Source: Adiantum capillus-veneris (Eukaryota; Streptophyta; Polypodiopsida; Polypodiales; Pteridaceae). Taken from it: a DNA stretch of 64,000 bases. Both the position numbers and the translations under genes were made by a program. Location: NCBI GenBank assembly GCA_014529385.2, contig CM043948.1, positions 24,300,451 through 24,364,450 of the forward strand, given 5' to 3'. How positions within the stretch are numbered: position 1 is the stretch's first letter; the number at the start of each line of letters is the position of its first letter. The notes beneath the pieces were generated by a model. The model saw nothing but the letters and a program-made list of their open reading frames with translations. It did not search any database and had not been told where the DNA came from. Positions 10,974-22,712 of this stretch are shown here, one piece after another.

Positions 10974-11794
10974 TATAATTCACCATGCATTAAAAGACCC
11001 CATTTCTTTCATAAAATGCGTAACCTTTTTTAAAACTTTAAATTTTTAAAACCCTCTTGTACATGTAATTATATAACTCTATGAGAATTTAAAAAACCCC
11101 TATGGGTGAACTCATGTGTCACACTTATATATTTTGAGGTGGTCCCCCCAAGCACTTTGGTGGTTCAAATGTGCCCAAACTTGGTGTGCACCATGTTAAC
11201 AATGAGTATAACCCATAGATAATGCCCAAATCCTAAATTTTCTATATTGCTAAGTATGATGATGCCAAATCCTGATTTTTCTACATCTAGGTGATGTTGT
11301 GAGTACAAGAAATAGTTTTAAGCCTCTCTTAAGTGTCAAATCACATGCAAGCAGTCACATTGATCCTCAGATCCACAAATTACAACAAATTTCTGAATTG
11401 CAAAAAATGTTGACCTTGATGAGAATGGTCAAAATTAGTGGTGCTTTACACCCCTAATGGTGTGTTTCCTTACCCTAATCCTATGAAAGTTGAATATATA
11501 GAAGATGTAAAAAATAGCCAAATCACCACATGTACACTCTTTGACTCAATGAATACCTCTCCAAGTCACCCAAAAGCCCAAAACCAGATCTCACTGGTCC
11601 AATCCTACTATTAAACAAACTAATTAGGTCTCTAGCAAGTACCATAGTACTTCCAAATCCCCAAACACAGTTAGCAAACCCAATCACTAACTATGTACAA
11701 AAAGATTAAAAGAGAGTGATACTCTAGAGTGATCTAATGGAAGTTCAAAATAGCAAATCTTTGGTACATGATTTTCTCTAGTTTCAGTGGCTAC
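10974..11794. other. Probable non-coding retroelement leader
   Basis: No coding frame is supported. On the minus strand this lies directly downstream of a primer-binding site, so it could be the 5' leader of a decayed Ty3 element. Confidence 0.35.
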
Positions 11795-11814
11795 GTCCCC
11801 GACCATGGCACCAA
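11795..11814 (-). promoter_or_regulatory. Ty3-type primer-binding site
   Basis: TTGGTGCCATGGTCGGGGAC on the minus strand resembles the TTGGCGCCGCTGCCGGGGAC site of element F at 40,844-40,863 (four mismatches). It sits next to an LTR-like ...ATAACA end. Confidence 0.6.
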
Positions 11815-11815
11815 A

Positions 11816-12273
11816 TGTTATGGGATCCTATGAGTTTGCTAATCTTAAAAATAATAATAATCAAGAATCTTAAATAGAATTGTCAATCTGAGGGACATAG
11901 TCAACTTTACTAGGGCATTGTAACTAGCATACAGGTAAATGTTGATGATTAGCATATACCAATTGGATATAGGTTGTTAACTAGCATAGAGGTATATGCC
12001 ACCCATGTAAGAGGTAATGGCTAGTATATAGTGATTGTCTATACTCATTATTGAGCTAGCATATAACTATATGCTTGTGTATGCTAATTGGCATACAATT
12101 TTATGTTAATTACTATAGAGATTTATGCTAGCTAGCACATTGCTGTAAGCTAACTAGCATACAATCATATGTTGATAGAATAAAACTGTATGCTAGCTAG
12201 CATCATAGAATTGTATGTTAACTAGCATACACGTGTGCTAGTTAGCATAAAGGTAAGCATGAGTGACCAATAT
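11816..12273 (-). repeat. LTR fragment with a cluster of TAGCAT/ATGCTA motifs, cut by CACTA-1
   Basis: Starts (plus strand) TGTTATGGGATCC next to the primer-binding site and runs to the CACTA-1 insertion point. About a dozen TAGCAT or ATGCTA motifs, several fused as GCTAGC, lie between 11,930 and 12,260. The other LTR end is not found. Confidence 0.5.
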
Positions 12274-12289
12274 CACTACAAGAGGTCAT

Positions 12290-12540
12290 GGAGAAGTCGG
12301 CACAGGTACCGACAAAATAATGCTAATTTTTAAACTAAAAAGCGCTGAAATAAGTCTCGGAAGAGACGTCGGTATCGTAGCATCGGTATGTCTATCGGTA
12401 TGGTAGGCGTCGGAGTAGGCCTATTAATAGGCATCGTAATAATCAAGGAACAAGCACTGGTATCAATAAATTGAATTCCGACGCTCATTTCGTTGGCCCT
12501 ACCGATGGTGATACCGTAACCTGTACCGACGACCAAAACC
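12290..12540. repeat. CACTA-1 left subterminal repeats
   Basis: Several copies in both orientations of a motif around GTCGGTATCG / CGGTACCGAC. In CACTA elements such subterminal motifs bind the TnpA protein. The binding is inferred from the family. Confidence 0.55.
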
Positions 12541-12764
12541 TGCATATTTTTTTTGGACAGAGAGGGCTGGGAACTAATGCTGCATGTAGTGCAGCAAAAG
12601 AAAAAAGCCCTCTCTGCCCAAAGAAAGAGTGCACAAGCAACCGCACTCCACCTACAAGCTGACGCTAAAGAGTGAGTGTATGGCAATTAGCAAAATTGTA
12701 AGAATAACATAACTTGTTAACATGATTAAAACATGAGTCGAAAACTGTAAAACCATAAACATAA

Positions 12765-13260
12765 CCTATGTGCCATACCATAACCATTACCATTACCATT
12801 ACCATAACTTGCTTGTTATACCATAACCATAACCATCACACGATTGCTATACCATCATAACAAAACCATAATCATCACTTGAACCAAAGACATAATCATA
12901 ACCTTGCACAACCATAACCATAGCAAACCATAACCATAGCACGATTTCTATACCATCATAGCAAAACCATAACCATAACCATCACCTGAACCAAAACCAT
13001 AACCATAACCATAACCATAACCTTACACAACCATAACCATAACCATAACCATAACCATAACCATAACCATAACCATAACCATAACCATAACCATAACCAT
13101 AACCATAACCATAGCAAAAACATAACCATAAACTTGCACAACCATAACCATAACCAAAACCCATAACCATAACCCATAAACATAAACATAAAATATAAAC
13201 ATAAGTTGATTGTCAAACCTTAACCATACCATAAACATAACCATAAACCATAAACATAAG
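12765..13260. repeat. (CCATAA)n hexanucleotide array, ~500 bp
   Basis: Most regular at 12,974-13,110, degenerate at both sides with CCATAAA and CCATAGC variants. Open frames over it (Trp-Leu or Val-Met repeats) are artefacts. Confidence 0.95.
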
Positions 13261-13306
13261 TACTATAAAACTGTACATATGCAAGAGGTCACTGAGTGAG
13301 AAGCCC

Positions 13307-14422
13307 TCATGGTAATGCCTCCCAATCGAGGTCCTCTCCCTCCTCCTGCAGCAGCTGGGTCAAAAGGGTCACAAGTCCATGCTTGTACCCATACTTCTCC
13401 TCTTGGCGTGTCGGAAGGCGCTTCACGGCAACTTCCTGCAAAATTATGGTTTAATCATTAGATAAATCTTCAAATAACATATATATTATCAATAATTTAA
13501 AACATACGTATAATACTTATAAACTCATGTCGAAGCGTATCGTAGCCTCCACTCCCAAGATGTGACGCTCCAGCAGACTCCAAACGTGCTCTAGCTGCAT
13601 CTCTCTGCTGTGCTGAAATCTATTGGGATTGTCTTGTGTCTCTCGTGCAATCCCAATCCATTCTTCTGCATCCAACCATGCCGGCTTGGGATTGCCTTCA
13701 TTGAACCTGTCTCTGGCCTCTGACCGACGGTGTGACATTGTGGACCTCACCACGCTCAAAATCCAGGCGTTCGAGGCTTGATCGTACCCCTCTATCGCCC
13801 TGTACTCTCTCTGAATGGCGTCGATGATGTAATTCTTTATCTCAAGATCGAGATTTTTCCAAACCTCCATCACAGTATGACCAAACTGAATCATACAGAG
13901 CTGTCGTATCCTCTGTCGCATTTCCTTTCCCACCCTATCTGCCACAATAGCCCCATCTCTGCTCTTGTACACCTTGCTAAGATCATGCTCATGTGATCCC
14001 CAAGGTGTACGTGGTGTGTCCATCGGTGAACTATCTACTGAAGAGAGTGGTGGGCGCTCTCTCGGTGGTGTGGACACATCGGTAGAACCACTACCACAGC
14101 AACCACCACCTCTAGAACGACGACGTCGTCGTCTCAAGGATGAACCACCCGTCGGTGTAGAGGGCACACGAGTCCTAGATGTAGGGGGCACACTAGACTG
14201 AGGTGTGTGGCCGCTCAGTGTAGGGACCACACTAGTCCCAAGCATAGGGTCGGCCGTAGTAAGTCTAGAGGTACTTGCACCTGCACCCCAAAGGTGTTGT
14301 GCCATCGCAATCTGCACAAGTGTGAACTGAGACAAAAACGAACCCATCTGCTCGAGTGACATGCCGATCGGAGTGACTGGAAAACTAAAATTAGGAGAGT
14401 AGGGCTCATTGTCATCGGCCAT
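13307..14422 (-). pseudogene. CACTA-1 tnpA-like protein, one frameshift
   Basis: Exon 1 opens at the ATG at 14,420-14,422 (MADDNEPYSPNF). It holds a basic run (RRRRRRS) followed by GGGCCGSGSTDVSTPPRER, and a C-terminal Transposase_24-like region (GKEMRQRIRQLCMIQFGHTV, WLDAEEW, ETQDNPNRF). Near 13,598-13,616, in CAGCAGAGAGATGC, a one-base indel shifts the frame. The shifted frame reads SHLGSGGYDTLRHEF, parallel to SHHLGSGGW in CACTA-2. The splice donor after 13,521 reads ATAAGT where CACTA-2 has GTAAGT. Exon 2 (13,307-13,435, after TTTTGCAG) ends EEGEDLDWEALP. The family protein binds subterminal repeats. This copy looks inactive. Confidence 0.75.
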
Positions 14423-14605
14423 GGCTAATCATACACAAACAACACCCACAAAATATGTTAGTTTACGTAAGAAATGCTTAATGAATACAAACAAAAAATC
14501 AACGAAACTACTACACGAATGAAACAAATCAATGAAACTGCTACATAAATGACAAAAATCTAAAGTGTATTGTTGACTAATAAAAAGAGCCATGCAAAAG
14601 GTTTC

Positions 14606-17600
14606 CTAGCAAAAGTCATTAGTTAATATCTCATCCTCTATGATATCTGATGCACCAAAGATATCTATCTCAATCTGTACTTTTGCATCTTCGTCATCGA
14701 ACTCTACTTCTTCATCACTCTCCGCATCAGCTTCACTATTTGACACCTCATCTCTAGGTTCAGACAATTGCTCAATGCTGACATCCACCTCAAAATCTAA
14801 ACTTAAAGTTGGAGTCGGTCCGGTGCTTTGTTCATGAATCACCTCTTCGAGCTCAACATCCAATCCTTCACACACTTGATTGCTACGTGGAGCAACTTGA
14901 TTGACATAGAGCCAGCAGGGTTTAGACAGATCATTCTCATCATTTTCTGTCCATCAACTTGTTGACAATGCTGCGGAAGTACGAATGTATCCCGCACATC
15001 TATCCACACCTGCCTATAGTTCACTTGAATCAATCCACTCTTGTCTTTGCGCACAGTTGCATTAGGGCCGCTGGTAATAACTTTGAACCACTTGACATCA
15101 AAGATAAAAATAGAAAACTTTCTAAAGCTAATCTTCAAGATGTCTTGGATGTAGCCAAAGTATTCAAGATGGCCAGTCTCTATATTCTCATCTCTAGCAC
15201 TACTCCTACTTTCTTGGACGAAGCTTGCCCTAACACCACTGTTGACAGTGACCCTTTGTTCATCGATCCGTTGCACTATGAAGTGCTTCCCATGCGACCA
15301 CAAAGCTCCATATTAGTGATACTGCAACCACAAAATTGAAACAGACTAAAAGTTATTAAAGCAAACTAATTTTCATGTAGAGCTCAAAAAGTAAGTTGTG
15401 AAATGTACATGCCAATCGCAACCCCTTGACATCTTCTCTTCCTCTTCAGTAATCAACACTCCACTCCTCTTTGCCTCTGAGAGTGTCGTATCTAACCACC
15501 GCCTAGTTGGAAAGTCATGCAATTTCTGAAGATGGTCTGGAAAAGGAAGGTTTCTAGTTGCACGGTTGCGCTTGAATTGAAGGCAATCTGTCAAACGTTG
15601 TTGCTTTTCCCCTTCGTACCTCTCTAGCCACTTTTGCATGATGTATGAGTTGAGAAGGAAAAATCTCATAACCTTTTCTCGCATTGTGATGTCCATCTTC
15701 CTATCAATGCCTTGTCCCTGCGGCTCGTCCCCTGTCACCTTGACGTTGACCTCAGTAGTCCACATTCGGGGCATCTCTGGATCAATTGAGACCAAAAATT
15801 CACTGATGAGGACAAGAGACTCTTGTACAAGCCATCCTTTGGCCATGCTACCCTCGGGGCGAGCCCTTTGACGAACAAACCCCTTTAAAGTCTTTATAAA
15901 TCTCTCCAAGAATAACATCCACATGCTATGGACCACCCTAGAAATTGCAACTTCATCGATCACATGCACAAGTACATGCATTTGGGTGGTAAGAATGTTT
16001 ATTGGAAAGTGCTTCTCCACCATGCACACTGCTTCAATAGAATTTAAGCATGCTGCATCGATGCTATCTTCTCTTATCGCTTTTGAACTGATCCAGCGTA
16101 CCAACTCGCCGATTTTGTAGATTGTTCTTCTAATGTCATCTGTCAAACAACCCTTTATGGCAATTGGTAAGATGAACTATAAAAATTTGTGCCAATCGTG
16201 GGACTTAGGACCACTGAGATTGTCATCTCTCGTAAAAGCCATTTTCAAACATCGTATGCACCGTGTGGGAGTCTTGAATGAAGATATGATCTTCTTCACT
16301 TGTTGCTCTTCTGTGCGACTCAGAACCCATGGACCTTTTGGTATAGACCACTTTCCATTGGGTTTAAGTCGAGGCCACATCTTTGGCATTCAACCCACAG
16401 CCTGCAGGTCATCTCTTTGGGCCTTGCTCTCTCTTTATGGTCTTCTAGATGATCTCCCCCACATTCTCGAAGATGTGCATTGGTTCGAACAAATGATTAA
16501 TCAACAGGTCACTCCAGTACACGAGATCATGGAAAATAGAAAGTCTTTTTATTCTAGGTGGCATCCAATCTCCTCTCTCCAGCCACATGTTTTTCCAATC
16601 GCTCGCTTTCAGTGGATGCATATCATGTTTGCATATATTTGGTCCATGTAGCTCATGTACTTTAGGCAAAAATCTATCATGCTCCTCGTAAAATGTCTTG
16701 CTCAAATGCTCAGAGCGGCAGAAGCCAAGTCGAGGACCACATTTTGGACATGCATGATTGCCCGAGTAACTCAAGCCTGAAACATCACATATTAATATTT
16801 AAAAGCATTGACATAGCCATGAATCACATGTGTGTGAGGGTTTTAAAGGCACTTACCTGAGCACTCACCGAACCCTGGCCAATCGTGCATGGTCCACATG
16901 AGAATGCCTTGCACATGTACATTCCATTGCCCGATTGGTTGGGACATATCAACCACATCGATTCCTATCCACAAGATTTGGAGCTCTTCTATAAGTGGTG
17001 CCAGATAGACGTCCATTTTCTTTGCTTTGTACTTTCCTAGGACGATCAATGACAACAACAGATGGCCCTTCTTGATAGCGAGCCATGGTGGAAGATTATA
17101 ATTAACCAGACAAATAGGCCACGTGCTCCATGACGAACTCCGTAATCCAAATGGGTTTACTCCGTCCATTGCCAGACCAAAGCGGATACATCGAGGCTCG
17201 TTCTTAAATGTAGGCCAACTTTCCTCTATGTGCTTCTATGCAAGAGAGTCAGCAGGTACCCGCATAACATCATATGTCAATCTAGTATTTGAGTGCCATG
17301 TCATCAAAGCGGCTATGGACTTGAACCTGAACATGCTCTTTATTCTTGGAATGATAGGAAAGTGTCGAAGGACCTTTGTTGGGATAAATTTTCCTTGTGT
17401 GTCCTCCCTGTACCTGTTTGATCCACAATTGGGACACTGTTCTAGGTTTGCATACTCATTGTGAAAAGTATACAATCATTAGAACATGCATGTATTTTCT
17501 GATAATCCAAGCCCAAATTAGTAAGAAGCTTTTTAGCGGTTGGACGGGTAGGGGGCATGTGATTCCCTTCTGGCAAGATTTGCTCATTCAGCAACCTGAC

Positions 17601-18170
17601 GTTACATGAACAAGTCAGCCCTTTGATCACTTTATATGAACTGTAATTTGCGGCTCAGAACAACCATAGACAGACTGTAAATTAAGCATTGCCAATGCGG
17701 TACGTAGAACTGAGATTTTTGCACCAGTGTAGAGTATCATGCGTGCAAGACTTTGCATCATCTTGCCCTCCTCATTGTTGCTATCATGCCGTCGATATGA
17801 ACAGGATGGTTGAGGTTGGTCCACAGTACCGCGTTCAATGTTGTTGCCTTCTATGTTGGAATCCATGTCAAAGAATGCGTCCAACATCTGCTCCATCTCT
17901 ACTTCTTGAAATGCCGCTTCAGGTATTGGTTGGGAGGACTCAGTCGATGGCTACTCGTTTGAAAATCGTCTTCTCTGGGATGAAGTTGGAGCAATATCTA
18001 CTTGCGGACTTTGACCTTCAATCTCTAGACCATGAGATTGATAACGCAACTCTGGTACTTGCTCTATCGGAAAGAGACCGCGATTGCGTATGTGTTGGTC
18101 GCATATTTTTTTGTTTTCGAAAGATCTGATGCTTGCAATGCGCACAAGGACATGCCATCCTATTGTCCAT
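14606..18170 (-). pseudogene. CACTA-1 tnpD (TNP2 transposase), multi-exon, decayed
   Basis: Start at MDNRMACPCAHCKHQ (18,168-18,170), the Transpos_assoc CPCxxCK motif. A frameshift in an A-run follows. TNP2 blocks come next: HACSNDCILF, CPNCGSNRYRED, LRHFPIIPRIKSMF, the catalytic-region MDGVNPFG, NYNLPPWLAIKKGHLLLSL, GILMWTMHDWPGF (17,630-16,843), then an intron, HACPKCGPRLGF, PPRIKRLSIFHDLVYW (16,445-16,774), PSGPKSHDW-type sequence (16,177-16,389) and the C-terminal half (15,373-16,146). A DUF4216 block (GYIQDILKISFRKFSIFIFD, DTFVLPQHCQQ) and an acidic tail ending NDFC close it. It catalyses excision and integration in the family. Several frameshifts break it. Confidence 0.85.
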
Positions 18171-18238
18171 ACTTTATCTACCAATGATGCAACAAATAAT
18201 TAAAACACGCTAGTTGTTATAACTACAAGCTTTAACAA

Positions 18239-18535
18239 CCTCACATTCTCTAGCCAGGCCCGATCCCCGCACACCTCGGTTTAGAGGTGCACGGAGATTA
18301 GGACCACAGGGTAATAATCTCGTCTTTATTGGTCAATGACTATATATTAAAGTTCTTCAAGTTTGTGTGAACGTTTGAAGTCCGATTGCATTTTTTCAAC
18401 TATTTTCTGCTAGCTCTAACAACCTCACATTCTCTAGCCAGGCCCGATCCCCGCACACCTCGGTCTAGAGGTGCATGGAGATTAGGACCACAGGGTAATA
18501 ATCTCGTCTTTATTATTCAATGACTATATATTAAG
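18239..18535 (-). promoter_or_regulatory. Duplicated hairpin block upstream of CACTA-1 tnpD
   Basis: A ~110-bp block starting TCACATTCTCTAGCC occurs twice with a 184-bp period, and once more upstream of tnpD in CACTA-2 (33,980-34,100). Its core folds as ATCCCCGCACACCTC, a short loop, then GAGGTGCACGGAGAT (18,263-18,298 and 18,447-18,482). It ends 93 bp upstream of the tnpD ATG, so it is probably promoter or 5' UTR. Confidence 0.6.
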
Positions 18536-18599
18536 GTTCTTTTAGTTTGTGTGCACTTTTGAAGTCCAATTGCGTTTTTTCTACTATTAATTTGACGCT

Positions 18600-19160
18600 A
18601 GCTCTAACCTAACCTATAACATAACCCTATCCTAACTTAATGTAACCTAACTTACTTATAACCTAACCTAACCAAAATCCGTTTGCGTTTTTAAAAGTAG
18701 TACACTAGTCATCTTCGAAGTCCGATTGCGTTTTTTCTACTATTAATTTGACGATAGCTCTAACCTAACCTATAATCGTTATGCCTAACCTATAATCTAA
18801 CCTAACGTAAAACCTATACCTAACTTAACTTAATGTATATAACTTAACTTATAACATCTACCTAACCTATAACCTAACCTAACCTAACCGAAGTCCGTTT
18901 GCATTTTTAGAAGTACACAAGTCATCTTCGAAGTCCGATTGAATTTTTACTACTATTAATTTGATGCTAACTAACTTAACGTAGCTTAACCTAACTTAAC
19001 CTAACCTAATATAACATAACCTAACGTAGCTTAACTTAATCTAGCCTAACGCATAAGAACCTAACCTGACGTAACGTATAACTTAACATAACAACGTAGC
19101 TTAACTTAACGTAACCTAACTTAACTTATAACTTAAACTTAACTTAAAACATAAACCCCA
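18600..19160. repeat. Degenerate TAACC/TTAGG-like array in CACTA-1
   Basis: Irregular runs of CCTAA and CTTAA units, interrupted by partial copies of AAGTCCGATTGCGTTTTT at about 18,717 and 18,930. The unit resembles the TTAGG pentamer, not the plant telomere TTTAGGG. Confidence 0.8.
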
Positions 19161-19629
19161 TCAACTATAAAATTTGAAAAACCTAAACAAATTTTTTTCA
19201 TAATTTAAAATGAAATTTCACATAACAAATCCTAATTTCTTTTAAAGCATTGAAAGTTTAAAACATTCAAAGTTTAAAGCATGAAATTTTCTTTTCTTAA
19301 TATAGAAAGTAATTTAAATAAACTTAATATGCATTTAAAGGTTTGAGCACTCACATTAGTCCTATTTGAGCAATGAAAGTTGTTGTAAAAGTTCTGGAAC
19401 TTGCAAAAAAGCACACACAAACACAAAGTTAAACCCTAAGCCCTAAATCTACAAGTAAACATGAAAACAATCTTACCTTAGTGTTATGTGCTAACCCACA
19501 AGCAAGATTAACACCTCCGACGGCGTGTATCGCAGCAGATCTGTGAGAGAGGCTGAAGAGGAGAGCTTGAGATGTGATGCAAGAATTAGGAGAAATGCAC
19601 AGAAAAAGCTCGCGGTTTTGGTTTTTGCA

Positions 19630-19735
19630 GGTATCGACGGTACAGCTATCGGTACAGGCGTCGGAACAGTCATCGAGAGGGGCGTCGAAATGCGCATTCG
19701 CGCTGCCGTCGGAAGACCTGCCGAAAGAGGTGTCA
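19630..19735. repeat. CACTA-1 right subterminal repeats
   Basis: Clustered GGTATCGACGG, CGGTACAGGCGTCGG and related motifs like those of the left end. They mark proximity to the lost right terminus. Confidence 0.5.
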
Positions 19736-19860
19736 AATTTTAGAAAAAACTTTAGCTCCCTCCATAAATACACACATGGCAGTTTAGCCCTTGCATGCAT
19801 CAGCCCTGTAGAACTATTGCAATTGCATATCTACAATAGTAGACCTTAGCGTTTTTAGAT

Positions 19861-20252
19861 TTCATTCATTAGCATCATAGATCTTGACCTCGACGATGAA
19901 ACCATCGTCGTCATTGTCTAAGTCACCGTTGTCATCACCAAGTACCACAGCATCTAGAAGCATTGTACCATACCTTTGTGCAATCTAAAGCAAATAGATC
20001 TCTGAAAGGCGTTAGCAAGTGGCAGGAGACACAAGGAGGGCAGGCACCCCACAGACCAGCAACACCCTCAGACATCTCCAACGTTTTCTCTAGAAGAAGC
20101 CACTAGCGTTTTTGCATCATCAAGACTTGTGTTTTCAGCCAAGAAGACCATGGTTTTCAGATCAGCCCTTAGCCTCATTGAACCACTCCCCTCTGGTAGT
20201 AGAAGATGATGATATTGTTAGTTAGTGGTTGTTGAATAAAAAATTGTTCTTG
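19861..20252. other. No gene seen
   Basis: Unique sequence without a supported frame. It may hold the eroded 5' part of the PPR pseudogene that follows. Confidence 0.35.
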
Positions 20253-20960
20253 GCATTGCCTTGGTCAACATGTATGCCAAATGTGGAGCATTCCATAAAG
20301 CACAAAAAGTGCTTGAAGAGCTTTCTATCCACGATGTCGTTTCTTGGAATGCACTGATTGTGGGATATGCTAAAATTCAACAAGGCCAAGAAGCTCTGGG
20401 CTGTTTTTGGTGGATGCAAAACAAGGGTCTCTCTTTAGATGCAATTACATAGGCTTGTATCTTTAAGGCCTATTTCTCTACATGAGGTGCGGGAGGTTGA
20501 GGGTAGCTAGAGGCATGAGCAACAATATTTAGAGCCATGCAAGTATGATGCACTTCTCATAGCGCAATACAGAGAAACATCAAGAAAGCAACAATATCTG
20601 CTACACAAGCAAACATGGAGGGAAAGAGAATATCTTTCTTTTTTGAGCTTACTTAAAGAATGTACTAAGAAGAAGGATTTGTACCAAGGCAGTAGATACA
20701 TGCTGATATTCATGATAGTCACTTACTTGAAAAGACTACATGCTTAGGCAACAGGTTAGTCAGTATGTATATCAAGGGTAGTAGCACTTCTCAAAGTGCA
20801 ACAAGTCCTCGACGAGCTTCTTGTCTCCAATGTTGTCTCATGGAGTGCATTATTGCAAGATATGTCCAATAGGGTTAGGGTCAAAGAGCTCTAGGCTATT
20901 TTCGATAGATGTAGAGACAGGGTGGTGCACCTCTCAGAGCGCAACAGGTCCTTGACGAGG
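20253..20960 (+). pseudogene. PPR (PLS-type) gene remnant
   Basis: The first 65 codons read ALVNMYAKCGAFHKAQKVLE, then HDVVSWNALIVGYAK, QEALGCFWWMQ and DAIT. These are the P-L-S pentatricopeptide repeat signatures of plant organelle RNA-binding and editing proteins. A stop follows DAIT where family members continue with an ACILKACG-like start. Downstream, in other frames, NRLVSMYIKGSS (20,745-) and VLDELLVSNVVSWSALL (20,805-) are a second repeat set. It is a decayed fragment, with no E or DYW domain visible. Confidence 0.75.
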
Positions 20961-21211
20961 CTAGGCATGAGACAATGACGGCTCAAATCCACTAGCGCTG
21001 AAAGTTGAAACCGCTGGCTATCTTGGGCTAAAAATGATGGCTGTCCAAATCTGAAAACGATGGCCTTTCAACATACAACCAAACGCTCCCCAAACATCTT
21101 GAGATGTGTCGTTTGAAGGTTTTCTAGCATACAACAAAATGATCCCCAGACATCCCGTCTGCGTCGTTCCAAGGCTCAGACAATACCAAAACATCATTTC
21201 TCACTACTTCA

Positions 21212-21435
21212 TGTTGGAATTAGAGTTGCAATAAAACACACACACATCTTGGAGAAGACAAAGGAAGCTCAAGGCACACAACAACGAGTGTATTAATTAG
21301 TGTGCAATTAGATAGCCCTAGAGTGATGGGCGTATATACAATGTATGGGGGAAAAAACCTCCTAATGAGGGAAAAAGATGCTAGGGTTGTCCTAAATGTT
21401 TTCACACACATCACTACCACATGTATATGGTAACA
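21212..21435 (-). repeat. Copia E 3' LTR, 224 bp
   Basis: Full-length family LTR with TGTT/AACA ends. Diverged from the other copies by scattered substitutions. Confidence 0.9.
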
Positions 21436-21970
21436 AATCCCCCTTGCTGGCAGTGATGCAGTGAACAAGAGCTGGCACATAGAGTATAGGGAAGTGCCAT
21501 GCCTTGAGGACATGATCAGTCCACAAGGGAAGTAAGCCCAAAGCTTTGCGGAAAGCTTCAAACTTCTCACGAGACAATGCCTTTGTGAAAAGATCTGCAA
21601 GGTTGTCCTGTGTTGGCACATAAGCCAAGTTGATCTCTCCTGCTGAGAGCTCTCTCTGACAAAGTGGCAATACACCTCAATGTGCTTTGTGCGAGCATGA
21701 AAAACTGGGTTCCTCGCAACTACCAATGTGCTCTGACTGTCAGTGTAGATAGTGTTGGCAGTGTCCTATCCAACATCCAAATCATCCATAAGGCGTCTGA
21801 GCCATACACACTCAATTGTAGCTATAAAGAAAACCTTGTACTCAGGCTCACAACTAGAAGTGACCATAATAGGTTCCTTCTTGCTCAACCATGAGATACA
21901 TGAATTGCCGAGCATGAAACAAAAACCACTTGTGGACACTCACGTGTCAAAACAACCAGCCCCAATCTGA
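21212..21970 (-). mobile_element. Copia E fragment: 3' LTR and RNase H end
   Basis: A minus-strand member of the A-D family. The LTR (TGTTGG...GGTAACA on plus) is followed by the polypurine tract and the RNase H end (TQDNLADLFTKALSREKFEA). RNase H sequence continues to about 21,968 and stops abruptly at CAATCTGA. Everything 5' of that is gone. Confidence 0.85.
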
Positions 21971-21972
21971 CA

Positions 21973-22004
21973 TTAGGAAGAGAATGGGGTATAGGAGGGC
22001 CTCT
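21973..22004 (+). repeat. 32-bp direct repeat, copy 1
   Basis: TTAGGAAGAGAATGGG-G-TATAGGAGGGCCTCT starts two bases after the Copia E breakpoint. It matches 24,279-24,310 with one mismatch. Confidence 0.9.
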
Positions 22005-22329
22005 TTATTTGGAAATTTAAGGAAAAACTTAAAAATTAATCAAGCTTTGACCAAGGGCTAGAATGGTGGGGTAGACAGTTTAGACATGCCTATATAATTG
22101 CTTATTTTCTTAGAGAATATACGCATATTTTACTAGATCTGGTTGAAGTTACTCTCCCCACAAAAGCACCTTTTCAATTTTCAAATATTAAAAGTTTCCC
22201 TCTCTTGTCCCCTTTTTGTCTTCTCTCTCTTCTTATTTCTCTCCCTCCAAAAGTGTCTTAAGCTCTCTTTCTCTCCTCTCAAATGTTGAAAAGTGCAGAT
22301 TTGCAATCTTTATCTCCATTCTCTCTCTA

Positions 22330-22340
22330 AAACACCCTGA

Positions 22341-22382
<42 letters not shown>
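22330..22382. repeat. (TC)n microsatellite
   Basis: About 40 bp of pure TC, with CT-rich shoulders. Confidence 0.95.
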
Positions 22383-22385
<3 letters not shown>

Positions 22386-22445
22386 CTCTTCTCATGCTAG
22401 GGAATCTTTTTGTAAAGTAGCCTACCACACATCATTCTACCTTTG

Positions 22446-22712
22446 TAACATCTCCTTCTAGATTTGCAACCTCTCCCTCTATAGCTACAACATCTCCTTC
22501 TAAACCTGCACCCTCTTTTTCCATAGCTACAAGATCTCCTTCTAGATCTACAACCTCTTTCTCCATAGATCCAACATTTCCTTCCAGATCTGCGACCTCT
22601 TTCTCCATTGCTCCAACATCTTCTTTGTTAGATTTGCAACCTCTTTCTCCATAGCTCCAATATCTCATTCTAGATCTGCAACTTCTGTCTCCATAGATCC
22701 AACATCTCCTTC
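22446..22712 (-). repeat. 42-bp minisatellite reading as coiled coil
   Basis: About six and a half copies of a 42-bp unit (plus strand CCATAGCTCCAACATCTCCT...). On the minus strand each unit encodes 14 residues such as VGAMEKEVADLEGD, two heptads. Four units are in one frame (22,432-22,620). A 44-bp unit near 22,604-22,647 shifts the frame of the upstream ones. A 124-codon open frame starts at 22,806 but crosses the shift. Confidence 0.75.

Larger units (their letters stand above)
12274..19860 (-). mobile_element. CACTA-1 (En/Spm-type) DNA transposon, right terminus not found
   Basis: The left terminus is CACTACAAGAGGTCATGG at 12,274. Its first 13 bases equal the CACTA-2 terminus. Inside are subterminal GTCGGTATCG-like repeats, a hexamer array, tnpA and tnpD on the minus strand, a duplicated promoter block, a TTAGG-like array, and a second cluster of GGTATCGACGGTAC-like repeats at 19,630-19,735 that should lie near the right end. 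No matching inverted terminus is visible beyond it, so the right limit is approximate. Confidence 0.8.

Noticed and set aside
10736-11033. 80-92-codon frames over the (AC)n tract (His-Thr and Cys-Val repeats)
   Set aside because: They are produced by the dinucleotide repeat itself and have no sequence outside it that looks coding.
12956-13244. Frames reading WLWLWL, VMVMVM and GYGYGY
   Set aside because: Translation of the CCATAA hexamer array. No unique coding sequence and no start context.
16133-16651. 172-codon plus-strand frame
   Set aside because: It is antisense to the TNP2 region of CACTA-1. The minus strand gives the conserved transposase blocks.
18600-19160. Interstitial plant telomere
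   Set aside because: The unit is closer to TTAGG and highly irregular. The plant TTTAGGG heptamer is not present, and the array lies inside CACTA-1.
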